This document shows positions 1 through 7,730 of a DNA stretch of 64,000 nt, in pieces; position 1 is the first letter of the stretch; each line of letters begins with the position of its first letter. The DNA is from Vicinamibacteraceae bacterium (GTDB taxonomy: Bacteria; Planctomycetota; Phycisphaerae; Phycisphaerales; UBA5793): assembly GCA_011525805.1 (NCBI GenBank), contig WYBR01000098.1, positions 25,235 through 89,234 of the forward strand, in the 5' to 3' direction. The notes under the pieces were generated by a model, which worked only from the letters and a program-made list of their open reading frames with translations, had not been told where the DNA came from and ran no database searches. A program made the translations under genes and the position numbers.

Positions 1-20
1 ATCGCTCTCGCGTACCCCCC

Positions 21-58
21 AGAAACGCAAGCGGGCCGCGGCGCGCGCCGCGACCCGC
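21..58 (-). terminator. Hairpin terminator for the small gene at 115-303
   Basis: Bases 31-44 and 45-58 form a 14-bp inverted repeat with one mismatch and no spacer. Read on the minus strand the hairpin is followed by a T-rich stretch (bases 30-21). It sits just downstream of the reverse-strand gene ending at 115. The T-tract is interrupted, so this is a probable rather than a textbook intrinsic terminator. Confidence 0.5.
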
Positions 59-114
59 CGTTGATCAAGGTTGTCGAGGCGCTCCGTCGAAGCCGGCGGC
101 TACGCCCGGAGGCG

Positions 115-303
115 TCAGTTCCGCAGCAGCGTCCAGGGAGAGGCCTTGGAGGAGGAATCCGAAGCCAGTTCGCCGCCCTTCATCCAGAGCGAGGCGAGGA
201 GGACGACGAGGGCGAACACGCCGGCAAGCGCGAGGACGGTGTAGACGTCGAGGTTTCCGCCTCCGGAAACGCGGCGCGGGGCTGAACCTTTGAACTGGGA
301 CAT
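115..303 (-). CDS. Small single-pass membrane protein, unknown function
   Basis: A 62-residue protein with a Ser/Gly-rich, basic N-terminus, one transmembrane helix at about residues 20-41 and a short hydrophilic tail. The ATG at 303 is chosen over one five codons upstream because GGAG lies at a proper distance before it. It follows the membrane coiled-coil gene at 355-1209 on the same strand with a 51-base gap, so the two may be cotranscribed. I recognise no family. The topology suggests a small accessory subunit of a membrane complex, which is inference only. Confidence 0.6.
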   Translation of the reverse strand: MSQFKGSAPRRVSGGGNLDVYTVLALAGVFALVVLLASLWMKGGELASDSSSKASPWTLLRN

Positions 304-354
304 GGTCGATCTCCGCAAGGCGCCCCGCGACGAGGGCGCGGAATGGTTCGGGAA

Positions 355-1209
355 TCAGAGGCGGGAAAGCAGTCCGCCGCGCACCTCGTCGTTGATCTGC
401 ACCTGGCCCTGCTCGAGTTCGACGTAGCCGACGGCGCGGTTGAGTTCAACCTTGGTGATGATGAGGTTGCCGAGGAAGTTGCCGCCGCGCGCGATAAGGA
501 ACTTCATGTTCTCGGAGACGCCGTCGCGGCTGCCCAGGTTGACCTCAACGTAGCGGTTGCCGTCGGCGCCTTGCGCGACGCTCATGACGCGGCCGCTGAC
601 GAGAGGCGAAGGGATGGGCGGTCCGGCCTCGGCGCCGGCCTGGCTCGGGGCGGCGCCGCCGCCGGCCAGTTGCTCGCGCAGTTCCTGCATCTGTTCCTGG
701 AGGGTGCGCTGGGCGGCGAGGGAGACGTCAAGGCGGCTGAGCGTGTCGCGCAACTGATCCTCGAGTTCGATGGCGCGGGCCATGAGTTGCAGCGACTCAT
801 CGCGCCGGCGCGTGATCTCCTCGCCCTGCGTCTTGATGATGTTGGCGTTGGTCTCGGCCGCGGCGGTGAGGCGGTTGATCTGCGCCTCGATCGCGTCCTT
901 CTCCTGCTGAAGGGTGGCGGCGCGGGAGCGCAGGTCGGCGACCTGCGTGGTCTTGGAGGCGAGTTCCTCGCGCAGGTCGGTGATGATCTTGTTGAGGGCC
1001 GACTCCGACTGCGCCTTGGCGATGTTGGCGAGGTCAAGGTCGCGGCTGGCGAGTTTGGCGGAGTTCTCGGCCGCGATGCGCAGGCCGTTCTCCTTCTGGT
1101 ACCGCGCCTTCCACGTGTCGTTGTTCATGACCAGCGGGACCGCCAGGGCCATGACGAAGACCGAAAGCAGGGCCCAGAGCACGATGAAAACCTTGGTGAG
1201 GGTGTGCAA
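355..1209 (-). CDS. Membrane-anchored coiled-coil protein
   Basis: A 284-residue protein. A TTG start at 1209 is chosen because GGAGG stands eight bases before it and the protein then opens directly with a transmembrane helix at about residues 5-28; the upstream in-frame ATG would add 46 low-complexity residues. Residues about 32-190 are heptad-rich and predicted coiled coil (many E, R, Q, A). After a Gly/Ala/Pro linker the last 80 residues contain alternating hydrophobic strands with a NLGS-x-DGV pattern, loosely like the beta domain of MreC-type proteins. The layout (inner-membrane anchor, periplasmic coiled coil, beta domain) fits an envelope scaffold. I cannot name it further. Confidence 0.7.
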   Translation of the reverse strand: MHTLTKVFIVLWALLSVFVMALAVPLVMNNDTWKARYQKENGLRIAAENSAKLASRDLDLANIAKAQSESALNKIITDLREELASKTTQVADLRSRAATLQQEKDAIEAQINRLTAAAETNANIIKTQGEEITRRRDESLQLMARAIELEDQLRDTLSRLDVSLAAQRTLQEQMQELREQLAGGGAAPSQAGAEAGPPIPSPLVSGRVMSVAQGADGNRYVEVNLGSRDGVSENMKFLIARGGNFLGNLIITKVELNRAVGYVELEQGQVQINDEVRGGLLSRL

Positions 1210-1407
1210 CGATCGATCCTCCACACAGCGCTGGTGTTTGGCCGACCCGGCCCCTTCCCCGTGGCGGGGTCGTCGCGGGCCGACTGGCGTTTCCGTCGAA
1301 ACTTCCCTTCGCCGGGGTGTCGAGCCCGATCGCTCGCTTTCCGGCATCCGTCCCCGAAGCCGCCCGGGCCGTCCGATTCATCCCGGCGGATTCGGTAACG
1401 CTAATCA

Positions 1408-2532
1408 TCACTCCAAGTCAACCGGTGTCAACCGGGTCCCGTCTCTTTCCGTTTCGGCGTCCTCCTCGCCCAGGGCGACGGTCAGTCGGAGGATCGCGGC
1501 CGCGGCGGGAAGCCGGATCTCCGGTTCGGGGCTGGAATCAAAGGCCCGGGCCAGGTGCGGCAGGGCCTGCGGCGCGGGGTACTGGCCCAGCGCGTAGACC
1601 GCCTGACTCTGGATGGCCAGGAAGGTCGGATTGGTCCGATCCCGATAGGTTGGGCCGAGGTATTCGAGCACCAGGTCGATCGACTGGGGGTCGCCGAGTT
1701 GGGCGAGCGAGGCGAGGGCGGCAAGGCGAACCTCGGCGCTGTGGCGGTACTGCCTCCACATGGCGACGATGTTGCGCAGGTCGCCGATCGTCCGCGTCGC
1801 GCCGAGCCGGCCGAGCATCGAGGCCGCCAGCGCCATCACTTCGCCATGCTCCGGGCGGCGGGAGTACAACTCGGCGCGGATGCGGGCGACGGCGTAGGGG
1901 TCGCCGAGTTTCGCCATCGCTTCGGCGATCTGCAACTGCACGAGGCGCTGCTGCTGGACCGAGAGGCGCGGCGAGCGGAACTCGATCGTCTCGCGGAGCA
2001 GCGGCAGCGCGCTCACGTCGCCGATCTCGCCCAGCACGAGCGCCGCGTTCCCCGCCGCCTGCGGATCTTCGCCGTGGAGCATCTCCGCCAGCAGCCCGAG
2101 ATTCACGTCCACGGCGTTGCGCTTGAGCGCGAACGCGGCGGCGGCGCGGACCGAGGGAGACTCGTCGCTGAGCAACGCGTGCGCCAGCGGCGCCGAAGCG
2201 GAATACTGGTGCAGGCCGATGGCGAAGGCGGAGACGAAGCGCACCGCGAGGTTCGGATCCTCCAGCCCTTCGCGGGCTGCCTGCTCGCCCGCCCGCGGAT
2301 CGGCCTGAAGCGCCTCGATCGCGTTGGCGCGATAGAGCGCGTACGGGTCCTTGCGCATGGTCTCGAGGTATTCGACGGCATCGCGGCGCAGTTCGCGCTG
2401 CTCCTGAACGTCGTCGGCGAGCACGGCGTAACCCGGTGGAAGGGTCGGCGCGGAACTGACCGCGGGCCCGCATCCGACCGCGCCGCCCAACCAGATTGCC
2501 GCCAGAACCGCCGCCGACTTGATGCGCATCAT
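1408..2532 (-). CDS. HEAT-repeat lipoprotein
   Basis: A 374-residue protein that starts at tandem ATG ATG codons (2532/2529) preceded by GAGGTG. The N-terminus is a lipoprotein signal with a cysteine after AVG at about residue 20. The rest consists of repeated alpha-helical pairs with HEAT/PBS-like signatures such as DPNLAVRFVSAFAI, SPSVRAAAAFALKR and DPQAAGNAALVLGEIGD. Repeats of this kind act as protein-binding scaffolds. The start overlaps the stop of lnt (ATGATG contains its TGA), so translation is probably coupled. Pairing a lipoprotein with the enzyme that completes lipoprotein acylation is suggestive but may be coincidence. Confidence 0.85.
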   Translation of the reverse strand: MMRIKSAAVLAAIWLGGAVGCGPAVSSAPTLPPGYAVLADDVQEQRELRRDAVEYLETMRKDPYALYRANAIEALQADPRAGEQAAREGLEDPNLAVRFVSAFAIGLHQYSASAPLAHALLSDESPSVRAAAAFALKRNAVDVNLGLLAEMLHGEDPQAAGNAALVLGEIGDVSALPLLRETIEFRSPRLSVQQQRLVQLQIAEAMAKLGDPYAVARIRAELYSRRPEHGEVMALAASMLGRLGATRTIGDLRNIVAMWRQYRHSAEVRLAALASLAQLGDPQSIDLVLEYLGPTYRDRTNPTFLAIQSQAVYALGQYPAPQALPHLARAFDSSPEPEIRLPAAAAILRLTVALGEEDAETERDGTRLTPVDLE

Positions 2533-4322
2533 GCCACCTCTTCGGATTTGCCGCGCCTGGAGATCCATGCCGCAGGCGCCAGCAGCGCCACGAGCGCCAG
2601 GCACGCCCAACCAAAGGCGTCGCCGAGGCGCGCGTAGAGCGTCGAACCGGGACGCAGCGTCACATCGGCGATCATAAGCCCCTCATCGTTGGCCGCCGCG
2701 CGCCCCGGGGGAACATTGGGGCCGTATTCAATCAATCTGCCTGCCGAGTCGATCGCGGCGCTGATGCCGGTGTTGGCGGCGCGGACCATGGGCACGCGGT
2801 TCTCGATGCAGCGGAACCGGCCGACCTGAAGGTGCTGCTCGCGCCCCCCCGCGCGCGAGCCGAACCAGCCGTCGTTGGTCAGGTTGATGAGCAGGTCAGC
2901 CTTTCGACCGCCTCGCGGCTGGACGAGCGCCCGGCAGACGTAGGGCATGGTCGACTCGAAGCAGATCGGCGTGCCGACGAGAAGCGCCGCCGGCTCACCG
3001 CCAGGCAGCGGAATCTCGAGTCGCGTGAAACCGGCTCCGGCGTCGAGGTCGAAACTCATCCCCCGCGCGCCGAGGTTGAGCAGCCACTGCTGAACGCCGG
3101 GCCAGCGGTGCGCGATCGGGATCACCTCGCCGAAGGGCGTGCGGTGGACCTTGTCGTAGCGGCGCTCGTCGAGCGTGCCGTCGGCGCGGAAGACGAGCGC
3201 GGAGTTGTAGCGGGCGTTCCACTTCCAGCGGGCCGACTTCTTCGGCGAGCCGTCCGCGTTCGTGTTCGTCTCCTCGACGTACTGCAACTGATCCGCGGCC
3301 GAGCCGCCGACGAGCAGCGGCGTGTGGAGTTCGCTCGCCACTTGCGCGAGCGCATCGTGGAAGTAGCGGACGCTTCGCAGGTCGCGGCCGGTTTCGCGCT
3401 CGATGCGGAGCGTGTCGCGCAGGGCTTCGATGTTGAGGGCCACGCCAGGCACCATCGTCTCGGGCCAGACGATGAGATCGGGCCGGGGCCGATCCGCCGC
3501 GGCAAGGAGTGTCGAAGCGGTCAGTTCCACGAAGTGGGCGAAGTCGGCGAACTGCTGCTCAACCGTCCACGCCTGCTTGTTGCTCTGGGGCAGATTGGTC
3601 TGCACCGCCGCGACACGCACCGAGGCAGCGCCGCCGGCGGCAAGACCATCCGCCTCGCGCACCCGCCACAGACCGTACCCCGCGACGAACGTCTGAACCA
3701 GCAGAAAGACAGCGAGCGAAACGCGGATCGAGAGCGCGCAGCGGCCGTGTCGAAACAGCGGCAGCGTGAGCAGGTCGCAGACCACTCCCGCAAACGTCGC
3801 CGCGGCGAAACTGACGAAGTACGTGCCGAAGAGGTCCGCCGACTGGCAGAGCACCGGCTGGGCAATGAGCGGATGCGCGAGCAGGAACCAGGGATAACCG
3901 CTCAGGAAGATCGGCGAGCCGCGGAGCATCTCCGTCGCCGTCCACAGCAGCGGAACGAAAAGGACGTTGGTCAGGCCCGGAACCACCGGCCGCCCGCCGC
4001 GCGGCCGCAGGCTCGCCAGCAGCCAGACGAACAGGGCCGGAAAGAACCCCTGCGCCAGGGCGAGGAGGACATAGCCCGGACCCGTCACGTCGATCATCCA
4101 CCGCTGCATCCAGAGCCACGAGAGCGTCGAGGCGGCCCACACGGCCAAGACGGCGCGGGGGCGGCTCGTCGTCCGCAACGCCAGCAGCGCCGCCGGCACG
4201 AGCGCCGCGTACGCGAGCGGCCAGAGGTTGTAGGGCGGAAAGGCCAGCATGAAGCAGGCGGCATGGAGCACCGCGGCCGTGAAGGCGCCAATCCAGGATG
4301 TCCGCCTCGCTTCGTGACTCAA
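2529..4322 (-). CDS. lnt: Apolipoprotein N-acyltransferase
   Basis: A 597-residue inner-membrane enzyme that transfers the third acyl chain from phospholipid to the N-terminal cysteine of lipoproteins. About six to seven membrane helices fill residues 1-225, followed by a nitrilase (CN-hydrolase) domain at about 233-550 and a last helix near the C-terminus. The catalytic triad is visible: Glu288 in WPETMVPG, Lys391 in YDKVHRTPFGE and Cys454 in TPICFES. It is somewhat longer than the E. coli enzyme (about 510 residues) because of loop insertions. The start is a TTG at 4322 without a ribosome-binding site; a GATAAT box lies eight bases upstream, compatible with a leaderless message. It is coupled to the HEAT lipoprotein downstream. 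Confidence 0.96.
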   Translation of the reverse strand: MSHEARRTSWIGAFTAAVLHAACFMLAFPPYNLWPLAYAALVPAALLALRTTSRPRAVLAVWAASTLSWLWMQRWMIDVTGPGYVLLALAQGFFPALFVWLLASLRPRGGRPVVPGLTNVLFVPLLWTATEMLRGSPIFLSGYPWFLLAHPLIAQPVLCQSADLFGTYFVSFAAATFAGVVCDLLTLPLFRHGRCALSIRVSLAVFLLVQTFVAGYGLWRVREADGLAAGGAASVRVAAVQTNLPQSNKQAWTVEQQFADFAHFVELTASTLLAAADRPRPDLIVWPETMVPGVALNIEALRDTLRIERETGRDLRSVRYFHDALAQVASELHTPLLVGGSAADQLQYVEETNTNADGSPKKSARWKWNARYNSALVFRADGTLDERRYDKVHRTPFGEVIPIAHRWPGVQQWLLNLGARGMSFDLDAGAGFTRLEIPLPGGEPAALLVGTPICFESTMPYVCRALVQPRGGRKADLLINLTNDGWFGSRAGGREQHLQVGRFRCIENRVPMVRAANTGISAAIDSAGRLIEYGPNVPPGRAAANDEGLMIADVTLRPGSTLYARLGDAFGWACLALVALLAPAAWISRRGKSEEVA

Positions 4323-4330
4323 GACGGAGC

Positions 4331-4336
4331 ATTATC
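4331..4336 (-). promoter_or_regulatory. -10-like GATAAT box of lnt
   Basis: GATAAT on the minus strand ends eight bases before the TTG start of lnt. No -35 element or Shine-Dalgarno sequence is visible. It is the weakest of twelve similar cases in the window because the start codon is TTG. Confidence 0.35.
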
Positions 4337-4408
4337 GCCGCGTGAGGCGGCCGCGGCGTCGGCCCTGATCCCTGGGCCCCTTCCGGGGACAAACCCCGCG
4401 ATCGGGTC

Positions 4409-4414
4409 CATAAT
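4409..4414 (+). promoter_or_regulatory. -10-like CATAAT box, probable leaderless start
   Basis: CATAAT ends five bases before the ATG at 4420, which puts the expected transcription start on or next to the A of the start codon. There is no Shine-Dalgarno sequence between them and no convincing -35 hexamer. Confidence 0.45.
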
Positions 4415-4419
4415 TAGGC

Positions 4420-5016
4420 ATGTCCACGGATTCACGGATCGATCTCCTGGCGCAGGAGGCCGCCCGGCTGGTGCATTCCGGCAAGGTCGAGTCGATTGAC
4501 GACGCCATCCGCCGCGCCGTCGAGGAGACGGGATGGGTCGAGGTGCCGCGGCCGAGCAAGGGGCTGGTGCGCCGGCACGTGCAGGGCCTATCGATGCAGG
4601 AGATCGGGGCCGAGGCGTACCGCCGCCGCATCGTCAACGTCTGGGAGACGGCCGAGCGGGTCATGAACGCCCTGGACGACTGCGACCCGCACCTGCTCGG
4701 GCGAGCGGCGCGCGGGCACATCGACGCGGGCGTCACGCTCTACATCCGCGTCTTCACCAGCCAGCGCATCGGGATGCTCGCCCAGCGCCTCGTGGATGCG
4801 GGCTTTCCCGAGCCGGAGTTCAGCACGGCCGACAGCCCGCGCTTTGGCCGCTTCGACCGCCTCGAACTGAGCGAGAAGGGGCTGCCCATCGTCGTCACGC
4901 GCTGCGCACCGCACCAGCGCGAACTGGCGGAGGTCGATCTCTTCACGGGCCGGCCGATCGAATCCATCGACCTACACGCGCTGCGCCGGCAGATCGAATC
5001 GAGCGAGGCGATGTAG
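4420..5016 (+). CDS. Conserved-looking protein of unknown function
   Basis: A 198-residue soluble, mostly helical protein, divergent from lnt. It has no signal peptide, membrane segment or metal motif that I recognise. Residues 1-45 read as an amphipathic helical region (AARLVHSGKVESIDDAIRRA); the C-terminal half alternates strands and helices (GLPIVVTRCAPHQRELAEVD). It has strongly biased third positions like its neighbours, which supports a real gene. It lacks a ribosome-binding site and appears to be leaderless. I cannot assign a function. Confidence 0.75.
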   Translation: MSTDSRIDLLAQEAARLVHSGKVESIDDAIRRAVEETGWVEVPRPSKGLVRRHVQGLSMQEIGAEAYRRRIVNVWETAERVMNALDDCDPHLLGRAARGHIDAGVTLYIRVFTSQRIGMLAQRLVDAGFPEPEFSTADSPRFGRFDRLELSEKGLPIVVTRCAPHQRELAEVDLFTGRPIESIDLHALRRQIESSEAM

Positions 5017-5143
5017 CGCGGCGCTGACGGGTCGAAGAAGCGCCCTCAGCGCCGCGGCGGCTCGCGGGCGGGGCGGCCTTGCTCGCCGTCGAGGCGCGGC
5101 AATGATTGCGGCGGAACTCAACGGCGGCGGCAAGGAGCGCGCG

Positions 5144-5575
5144 ATGCGGACAACACGGGCGGCGGTACTGGCGATCGGCCTCGCGGCGGCGGCGATGCAG
5201 ACCTCCTGCATGACCAGAGGCCGGCTCACCGAGGGCACTCAGCCGCGCCCTTACCCCTACGACGCCGCGATTGTCCGCACCCTTGACGTGCAGGTCTTCC
5301 GCGACGGCTCGAAGATCGAACTCGTCAACCACACGACCCAGCCTCTGGCCGACTTCGACCTCTGGCTCAATGAGCGCTACCTGCGGCGGATTGATTCGCT
5401 GCCGCCGGGCGAGTCGATCAAAGTCTCGCTCTACGAGTTTCTCGACGAGTACCAGGAGCCGTTCCGCGGCGGGGGCATCTTCAGCACCGAACTGCCCGAG
5501 CCGGTCGTCAAGGCCGAAGTGCAGGACAGCGAGGGACTCGTCGGACTGATCGTGATCCCTGAGCGCAAGCGCTGA
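5144..5575 (+). CDS. Small predicted lipoprotein
   Basis: A 143-residue exported protein. The ATG at 5144 is preceded by AAGGAG at good spacing; the upstream ATG at 5102 has no such site. Residues 1-22 form a signal with a cysteine in AMQTSCMT; the residue at -3 is Gln, so the lipobox is imperfect and ordinary signal-peptidase cleavage is possible. The mature part is a short beta-rich domain (LDVQVFRDGSKIELVNHTT, then LPPGESIKVSLYEF). I recognise no family. The 270 bases after it hold a promoter for the next gene. Confidence 0.75.
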   Translation: MRTTRAAVLAIGLAAAAMQTSCMTRGRLTEGTQPRPYPYDAAIVRTLDVQVFRDGSKIELVNHTTQPLADFDLWLNERYLRRIDSLPPGESIKVSLYEFLDEYQEPFRGGGIFSTELPEPVVKAEVQDSEGLVGLIVIPERKR

Positions 5576-5749
5576 ACGGCTGCGCGAAGCGACTTCCCGC
5601 ATCTCCGGACGGATTGAAACCCGATTTGCCGCAGAGCGCAGAGACCGCCAAGGGGTCAGTCGTAGCCGCGCGGCTGCCTCGAAACCTGTCCGAAAGCGGG
5701 TTCGGGAGAGCGTATTTGGAAGGCGCGGGGCTTGCGGTTCAGTTTCCTG

Positions 5750-5778
5750 TTGCCAATCCGCGATCGATGTGGTAGTCT
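5750..5778 (+). promoter_or_regulatory. Sigma-70-type promoter of the secreted-protein array
   Basis: TTGCCA (5750-5755) and TAGTCT (5773-5778) are separated by 17 bases, about 70 bases upstream of the first array gene. Both boxes deviate from consensus at two or more positions. The rest of the 5576-5847 gap holds one sequence at 5627-5650 resembling one arm of the inverted repeat found at 37624-37713, and nothing else I can name. Confidence 0.45.
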
Positions 5779-5847
5779 CTTCACAGGGGAGATGCGCGGC
5801 GGCCGGCCGTCGCTGGTTTCGCCTGTGAAGGACGAAGGGGAGTAGAC

Positions 5848-6237
5848 ATGAATGCGAACCGTTCACGCGGAGTCGCGCTCATCGCGGCGCTGTCGCTGTC
5901 TCTTCTTACCACTCCAGCGCTGGCGCAGCCGGTGTTGACGGTCGAGGGATCGTGCCCCGGATCCATGCGCGCTCTGGCTGAAGGGATGTACCCCCGCGCG
6001 GTCGTGTACCTTTACTTCTCGCCGGAACGCGGCTTCTACGAGTTTCCTCCGTTCCACATGTGCTATGGCGTCGAAGTCGGGCTTAATGTGCATCGGCTCT
6101 ACTACCTCGGGAGTACGCGTGCGGATGACTTCGGCACGGCGCTTTGGGAGGGCGATGCTGGGCCGCGCGCGTGCGGCGGCTTCATGCAGGCGATGGACAA
6201 CCGCTGCCAAATCTCTAACGTCGTCCAAGTTCCGTAG
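5848..6237 (+). CDS. Small secreted four-cysteine protein, array member 1
   Basis: A 129-residue secreted protein with a signal peptide ending at ALAQ (about residue 26). The mature 103-residue domain carries four cysteines in the order SCPG, CYG, ACGG and NRC, ending SNVVQVP. A GGGGAG ribosome-binding site precedes the ATG. It is the first of four tandem paralogs on the same strand. The domain also occurs as the C-terminal part of the propeller protein at 59649-60800 (DCPG, PCAG, ACGG, NPC, ending SNVAQVP). The four cysteines could form two disulfides. Function unknown; a surface or adhesion role is inference. Confidence 0.85.
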   Translation: MNANRSRGVALIAALSLSLLTTPALAQPVLTVEGSCPGSMRALAEGMYPRAVVYLYFSPERGFYEFPPFHMCYGVEVGLNVHRLYYLGSTRADDFGTALWEGDAGPRACGGFMQAMDNRCQISNVVQVP

Positions 6238-6248
6238 GAGGGACTGCC

Positions 6249-6656
6249 ATGCACGCGGATTATTCACACGGGCTGGCGCTCATCGCGGCGGGGGTCATGC
6301 CCATGTTGAGCGCGCCGGCGATGGCGCAGTACGAACCCGTGCTGTCGCTGGACGGGAGGTGTCCGGGAGTGATGCGGGCGGAAGTCAGTGGTGCGCGTCC
6401 GCGCAGCGGTCTCTCGCTGCTCTTCGCGTCGGAAACCGGGAGCGTGACAATCCCCTGGTTCTGGCAGCACTGTCCGGGCGTCGAACTGGGGCTCGGGCGG
6501 CGCAACCTGCGCGAAGTCGCGTCGGGAACCACTGACGAGTCCGGCAACCTCATCATCGAGGGCCGCGTCCGCTCCCGCGCCTGCGGCGGGTACCTTCAGG
6601 TGCTTACATTCCCCCTCGGCGGCTGCCTCACGAGCAATGTCGTGCAGATCGAGTGA
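6249..6656 (+). CDS. Small secreted four-cysteine protein, array member 2
   Basis: A 135-residue secreted protein, 11 bases after member 1. The signal peptide ends at AMAQ near residue 27. The domain keeps the RCPG, HCPG, ACGG and GGC cysteine pattern and the SNVVQIE end, but the middle is different: it has FASETGSVTIPWFW where the others have FSPxRGxYxFPPF. It is therefore the most divergent member and in this stretch is closer to the C-terminal domain of the protein at 59649-60800 (FASSQGNFTIPG). The stop is followed at once by a small hairpin, GACGGG-CTGCA-CCCGTC (6655-6671). Confidence 0.85.
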   Translation: MHADYSHGLALIAAGVMPMLSAPAMAQYEPVLSLDGRCPGVMRAEVSGARPRSGLSLLFASETGSVTIPWFWQHCPGVELGLGRRNLREVASGTTDESGNLIIEGRVRSRACGGYLQVLTFPLGGCLTSNVVQIE

Positions 6657-6768
6657 CGGGCTGCACCCGTCAGGAGGCGAAGGCAGGGTCAAGCCCCTGA
6701 TGGACGCTCGGGGTGAGGCGGGGGCGAGGGTGCACAGTCTCGGTTGTGGGGGCGGAAAGGAGATGGTC
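6657..6768 (+). repeat. Duplicated intergenic leader, copy 1
   Basis: This spacer is nearly the same as 7168-7280. Both start with the GACGGG/CCCGTC hairpin that overlaps the preceding stop codon, share a long stretch through GAAGGCAGGGTCAA and CCTGATGGAC, and end with GGGCGGAAAGGAG just before the next start codon. Gene and leader were evidently duplicated together. Confidence 0.8.
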
Positions 6769-7167
6769 ATGAGTGCGAGACGATCACGCGGTTTCACTCG
6801 TTGGTCCCTGTGCGCGGCGGGGGCGCTCGCCCTGTGGAGCGCTCCGGCGCTGGCGCAGCCGGTGCTGACGCTCGAAGGATCGTGCCCCGGACGGATGCTT
6901 GCGCAAGTCAGCGGAAGCAGCCCGCGCGGTGTAGTACGTCTCTACTTCTCCCCGCATCGCGGGTCGTATGCGTTTCCGCCCTTCCATCCCTGCTATGGTG
7001 TCGAGATCGGCCTGGACCCCCGACGAATTCAACACGTGGGGACGACGCGCGCCGATCAGGCCGGTATCGCCAGATTCAACGGCGACGCCGGACCCGCTGC
7101 ATGCGGAGGCTTCCTACAGGCGATGAGCGACTTTTGTGAGGTGACCAATGTCGTGCAGATCGAGTGA
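6769..7167 (+). CDS. Small secreted four-cysteine protein, array member 3
   Basis: A 132-residue secreted protein. The ATG at 6769 is selected because AAAGGAG lies six bases upstream and because it aligns with the start of member 4 (both begin MSARRS). The signal peptide ends at ALAQ near residue 31. The domain has SCPG, CYG, ACGG and DFC cysteines with the FSPHRGSYAFPPF segment and a TNVVQIE end. It is most similar to members 1 and 4. It is preceded by leader copy 1 and followed by leader copy 2. Confidence 0.87.
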   Translation: MSARRSRGFTRWSLCAAGALALWSAPALAQPVLTLEGSCPGRMLAQVSGSSPRGVVRLYFSPHRGSYAFPPFHPCYGVEIGLDPRRIQHVGTTRADQAGIARFNGDAGPAACGGFLQAMSDFCEVTNVVQIE

Positions 7168-7280
7168 CGGGCTGCACCCGTCAGGGGGCGAAGGCAGGGT
7201 CAAATCCCTGATGGACGGCCGGGATGAGGCGGGGGAGTCAGTGTACAACTTCAGCGACGGGGGGCGGAAAGGAGACAGCC
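7168..7280 (+). repeat. Duplicated intergenic leader, copy 2
   Basis: Second copy of the spacer at 6657-6768, again opening with a 6-bp-stem hairpin (7166-7182) on the stop codon of the preceding gene and closing with GGGCGGAAAGGAG before an ATG. Differences between the copies are scattered substitutions, with the most variable part just before the ribosome-binding site. Confidence 0.8.
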
Positions 7281-7670
7281 ATGAGTGCGAGACGATCAGT
7301 CAGGCTCGCCCTGTGGGGCTTGGGCGCGACGGTGCTTTGGGCTGCGCCGGCGATGGCGCAGCCGGTACTCACGCTCGAAGGGTCGTGCCCCGGACCGATG
7401 CGCGCTCTGGCGGAGGGGATGCATCCGGAGGATGTTGTGTACCTGTACTTCTCGCCTGAGCGTGGCTCGTACACATTTCCACCGTTGCATCAATGTTATG
7501 GCGTCGAGGTTGGCCTGAACGTTCGTCGGCTTCACTATGTGGGCAGTACACGGGCAGATCCGAACGGGTTGGCAACGTGGGAAGGGACTGCTGGGCCGGC
7601 TGCATGTGGAGGCTTTCTCCAAGCCATGGACCGAGTCTGCAGAATCACGAATGTGGCAGAGATTCCGTGA
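7281..7670 (+). CDS. Small secreted four-cysteine protein, array member 4
   Basis: A 129-residue secreted protein with a GAAAGGAG ribosome-binding site and a signal peptide ending at AMAQ near residue 26. The cysteine pattern is SCPG, CYG, ACGG and RVC, ending TNVAEIP. The segment MRALAEGMHPEDVVYLYFSP matches member 1 almost exactly, so members 1 and 4 are closest relatives although they lie at the ends of the array. Third positions towards the 3' end are visibly more A/T-rich than in members 1-3. Confidence 0.86.
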   Translation: MSARRSVRLALWGLGATVLWAAPAMAQPVLTLEGSCPGPMRALAEGMHPEDVVYLYFSPERGSYTFPPLHQCYGVEVGLNVRRLHYVGSTRADPNGLATWEGTAGPAACGGFLQAMDRVCRITNVAEIP

Positions 7671-7730
7671 CTCCGTATCGCGAGAATGTTCAACGCCCAC
7701 CTGTGTCTGTTGCTGTAAATCGAGGTTCCT

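Noticed and set aside
1403..1431. TTGACA with a -10 box upstream of the coiled-coil gene at 355-1209
   Set aside because: TTGACA is good, but the box 17 bases on (ATGATT) matches the -10 consensus at only two positions and the spacing alternatives are no better.
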